Positions 62,050-64,000 of a DNA stretch of 64,000 nt are shown piece after piece (position 1 is the stretch's first letter; every line of letters begins with the position of its first letter). The notes below the pieces were generated by a model. It saw only the letters and a program-made list of their open reading frames with translations, did no database searches and was not told where the DNA came from. The translations under genes and the position numbers were made by a program. This stretch comes from Thiomicrorhabdus immobilis. Its GTDB lineage: Bacteria > Pseudomonadota > Gammaproteobacteria > Thiomicrospirales > Thiomicrospiraceae. The DNA lies in the NCBI RefSeq assembly GCF_021654855.1, contig NZ_AP024202.1, positions 1,798,001 through 1,862,000 on the forward strand, written 5' to 3'.

Positions 62050-64000
62050 TTAATTTAACTCATGCCAAATATCTAAATAACTGAAATAGAGCACCCATTT
62101 TTGTGGGCGGCTTTCAATTTGTTCAAATAATTGGCCGTATCTTTGCAACTGCGGCTGATATTTCTCAACCTGCCTTTGTATAAATGTGCGGCTGTCTTTA
62201 TCGTCACTCACACTGGTTTTGTAATCCACAATCCAACGAACCCCTTCGTCATCCACAAACGTACGGTCAACGATGTGGTTGGCAACCCCCTCTTCTTCAA
62301 TCGAAGTCAGCGGATATTCGACCGCTGAATGCGCCAAGGTGTTTTGCAACGCCCAACGCACTGTTGAATTATTTAGGCCATTGAAAATAGACTGTTTCAC
62401 ACGACTTAACGCTTCTGGCAATTCGCTTTCCGGCAAACCTTGTTGGAGCAACCAAAGTTCATAAATCGGCCATCGCTCTTGCAGTTTGGACTCGTCCCAA
62501 GTTTCAATACCATCAAGCACTATCTGTTCAAAAATGGCGTGAACCAAGTTACCTACAGTCGTATTCAGCAAGGCGTTTTGTTGACTGAACACCAGGCCTG
62601 GAGGGTTTGATTGCCCGTTGTCCGTTGCTGATTGATCAAACTCATTATCAAGGGTTATTTGGCCTGGTTTGGCTTTTGCAACCGGTGACGGCACAGTGAA
62701 CAAAGGCGGAGGACTAAAGCTGGCAAAGCCTTGGCGTTGCATTGGCAAGCGGCTGACTTTAGGCCATGGCATTTCGGTTTCTTCGCCGCCACTATCCTGC
62801 GGGTCATAAGCCTTAGCCAGTTCATCAAACTCTTTTTGTACGTAAGGCCACATGCTTTCCAACAGGCTGTCTTTGGTTGGCGTGACTTTACAATCATCCT
62901 TTTCAATCTGTTTTTCAGTCGGCTTATAGTTTACCTGGGCAAACAAATGCAACCGATTCTTGGCTCGTGTAGCCGCCACATACAGCAACCGTCCCAATTC
63001 ATAGCGCTGCTTTTCCGCCTCGAACCCTTTGAGTAAAGTGCGTAAGCTCGAGGTCGCCTGACCTTTACGGTCAAGCGGTGCAATCACCAATTGCTCTTCA
63101 CCGTTTTGTGCTAGAAATTGAAACCAGGAAACCAATTCGGCGTCATCACTACGCGGTTTTTTACCCAGGCCAGGTAGGATGACCGTATCAAATTCCAAAC
63201 CTTTGGATTTGTGCATGGTCATCAACTCGATACGTTGGCTGTCCGGGTCGCTGTCGGGGCGTGCAAATAGGGTTTCCATCTGTTTTTCGAGCTGTTTGAT
63301 ATCGAGAATTTCAGTTTCGCTATTGGCCAATGTTTGACAAAACACATCGACGTTTTCCAATGCCAACCGGTTTTCAACACTTTGCGGGCCATCCAACTGC
63401 AACCAGGTTTCGCGAACCAAATCGGCAAACGACAAGCTACCCAATCTTTTTACCGCATTTTCGAGAATCGGCAAGGCTCTAGAGAAACGGGTTTCCCCAA
63501 CATCTGAAAGCTTCTCGAAACTGGAAACACAACAAGGCTTCCGGCAGTTTTTTTGTTCCTCGTCATCCCTATTTTTGGCCTTACATTCACAATAATGCAA
63601 CGCATGCCAAACCGTATTAAAAGGCTGTTCACCAATCAGAAGATAAATATCCTTTAAATCCAAACCAATCAAAGGCGAACGCAGCAAAGCAATCCACGCC
63701 GCTTTGTCGGCCAAATGCAGTAAGGCACGACTCAACGCCAAAACATCTTGCACCTCTTGGCGGTCAGCCAGGTTTTCCAAATCCACCGCTCTAAAGCCGA
63801 TGTTCTGCTGTTTCAACAGTTGGGCAATCCCCATCAAACTGGAACGGGTGCGCCCCAAGATGGCGATTTTTTTGATTTTAGCCTTAACATCGGATGCTTT
63901 TTGCTCGGCCGCCAGCTCTGCCAAACGTTGTTGAATCACCGCCAGGATTTGTTGCGCCTCTTCTGCCGGCGATTGATTCAAAGCCCAGTGCGTGCTGACC
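62050..64000 (-). CDS. UvrD/RecB-type helicase-nuclease, C-terminal part (5' end outside window)
   Basis: The frame is open to the right edge, so at least 649 residues of a larger protein are seen. It has superfamily-1 helicase motifs of the C-terminal half: MTMHKSKGLEFDTVILPGL and LLYVAATRAKNRLHLF (arginine finger region), then a PD-(D/E)XK nuclease: GNLVHAIFEQIV (His), WIVDYKTSVSDD (Asp and Lys) and YQPQLQRYGQLFEQI. This is the layout of RecB/AddA double-strand-break repair enzymes; it probably pairs with an AddB-like nuclease gene outside the window. The two halves flank a Pro/Gln-rich stretch. Confidence 0.88.
   Translation of the reverse strand, partial: VSTHWALNQSPAEEAQQILAVIQQRLAELAAEQKASDVKAKIKKIAILGRTRSSLMGIAQLLKQQNIGFRAVDLENLADRQEVQDVLALSRALLHLADKAAWIALLRSPLIGLDLKDIYLLIGEQPFNTVWHALHYCECKAKNRDDEEQKNCRKPCCVSSFEKLSDVGETRFSRALPILENAVKRLGSLSFADLVRETWLQLDGPQSVENRLALENVDVFCQTLANSETEILDIKQLEKQMETLFARPDSDPDSQRIELMTMHKSKGLEFDTVILPGLGKKPRSDDAELVSWFQFLAQNGEEQLVIAPLDRKGQATSSLRTLLKGFEAEKQRYELGRLLYVAATRAKNRLHLFAQVNYKPTEKQIEKDDCKVTPTKDSLLESMWPYVQKEFDELAKAYDPQDSGGEETEMPWPKVSRLPMQRQGFASFSPPPLFTVPSPVAKAKPGQITLDNEFDQSATDNGQSNPPGLVFSQQNALLNTTVGNLVHAIFEQIVLDGIETWDESKLQERWPIYELWLLQQGLPESELPEALSRVKQSIFNGLNNSTVRWALQNTLAHSAVEYPLTSIEEEGVANHIVDRTFVDDEGVRWIVDYKTSVSDDKDSRTFIQRQVEKYQPQLQRYGQLFEQIESRPQKWVLYFSYLDIWHELN
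62591..62602. repeat. Iterated palindrome, 11 of 12 match (in helicase-nuclease gene)
   Basis: ACCAGGCCTGGA; encodes P-P-G-L-V on the coding strand. Confidence 0.7.

Overview
The window comes from a mesophilic gammaproteobacterium with moderately low GC. Gene content and order (mraZ next to RNase P RNA, lpxC-dciA-secA-argJ-Nudix/ThiE-coaE, rsmI-lpoA-yraN, suf system, many chemoreceptors) would fit a Thiomicrospira/Thiomicrorhabdus/Hydrogenovibrio-like chemolithoautotroph. That assignment is inference; there is no 16S rRNA or carbon-fixation gene here to prove it.

Layout. 0-8 kb: end of RNase T, monothiol glutaredoxin, a NAGGN-type amidotransferase, an exported hydrolase with a GGDEF/EAL protein, coaE and a Nudix-ThiE fusion. 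8-20 kb: hisC, argJ, secA, dciA, lpxC, then ftsA, ftsQ, ddl and murC, all on the minus strand except hisC and dciA. 20-37 kb: a block that splits the division/cell-wall (dcw) cluster, with sufBCDS, zinc uptake (znuA / znuCB) plus a P-loop protein, two chemoreceptors (one with a zinc-binding CZB domain), lgt-thyA-folA and a short-chain dehydrogenase. 37-51 kb: the main dcw operon on the minus strand, read as mraZ-rsmH-ftsZ-ftsL-ftsI-murE-murF-mraY-murD-ftsW-murG. 51-64 kb: RNase P RNA, a PBP4-like peptidase, rsmJ, a single-domain response regulator, rsmI, lpoA-yraN, ppsA, a methyltransferase and the 3' part of a UvrD/RecB-type helicase-nuclease.

Three things stand out. (1) A 12-bp perfect palindrome, ACCAGGCCTGGT, occurs 13 times exactly and about 11 more times with one or two changes. 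It lies between genes, inside terminators and in all three reading frames within genes, so it looks like a DNA-level signal or iterated element that no gene explains. (2) ftsZ is not in its usual place after ftsA. It sits between rsmH and ftsL, and the dcw cluster is cut by about 17.8 kb of unrelated genes between murG and murC; murB is not in the window. (3) Regulatory sites can be read directly: MraZ-type 10-bp spaced repeats just downstream of a near-consensus promoter for mraZ, and a matching IscR type-1-like site upstream of both sufB and the glutaredoxin gene.

The genes are largely housekeeping: peptidoglycan precursor synthesis and septation, Fe-S assembly, zinc supply, lipoprotein maturation, folate/dTMP synthesis, protein export, and rRNA methylation and RNA processing. 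All full-length genes appear intact. No tRNA, rRNA, CRISPR, prophage or insertion sequence was seen.
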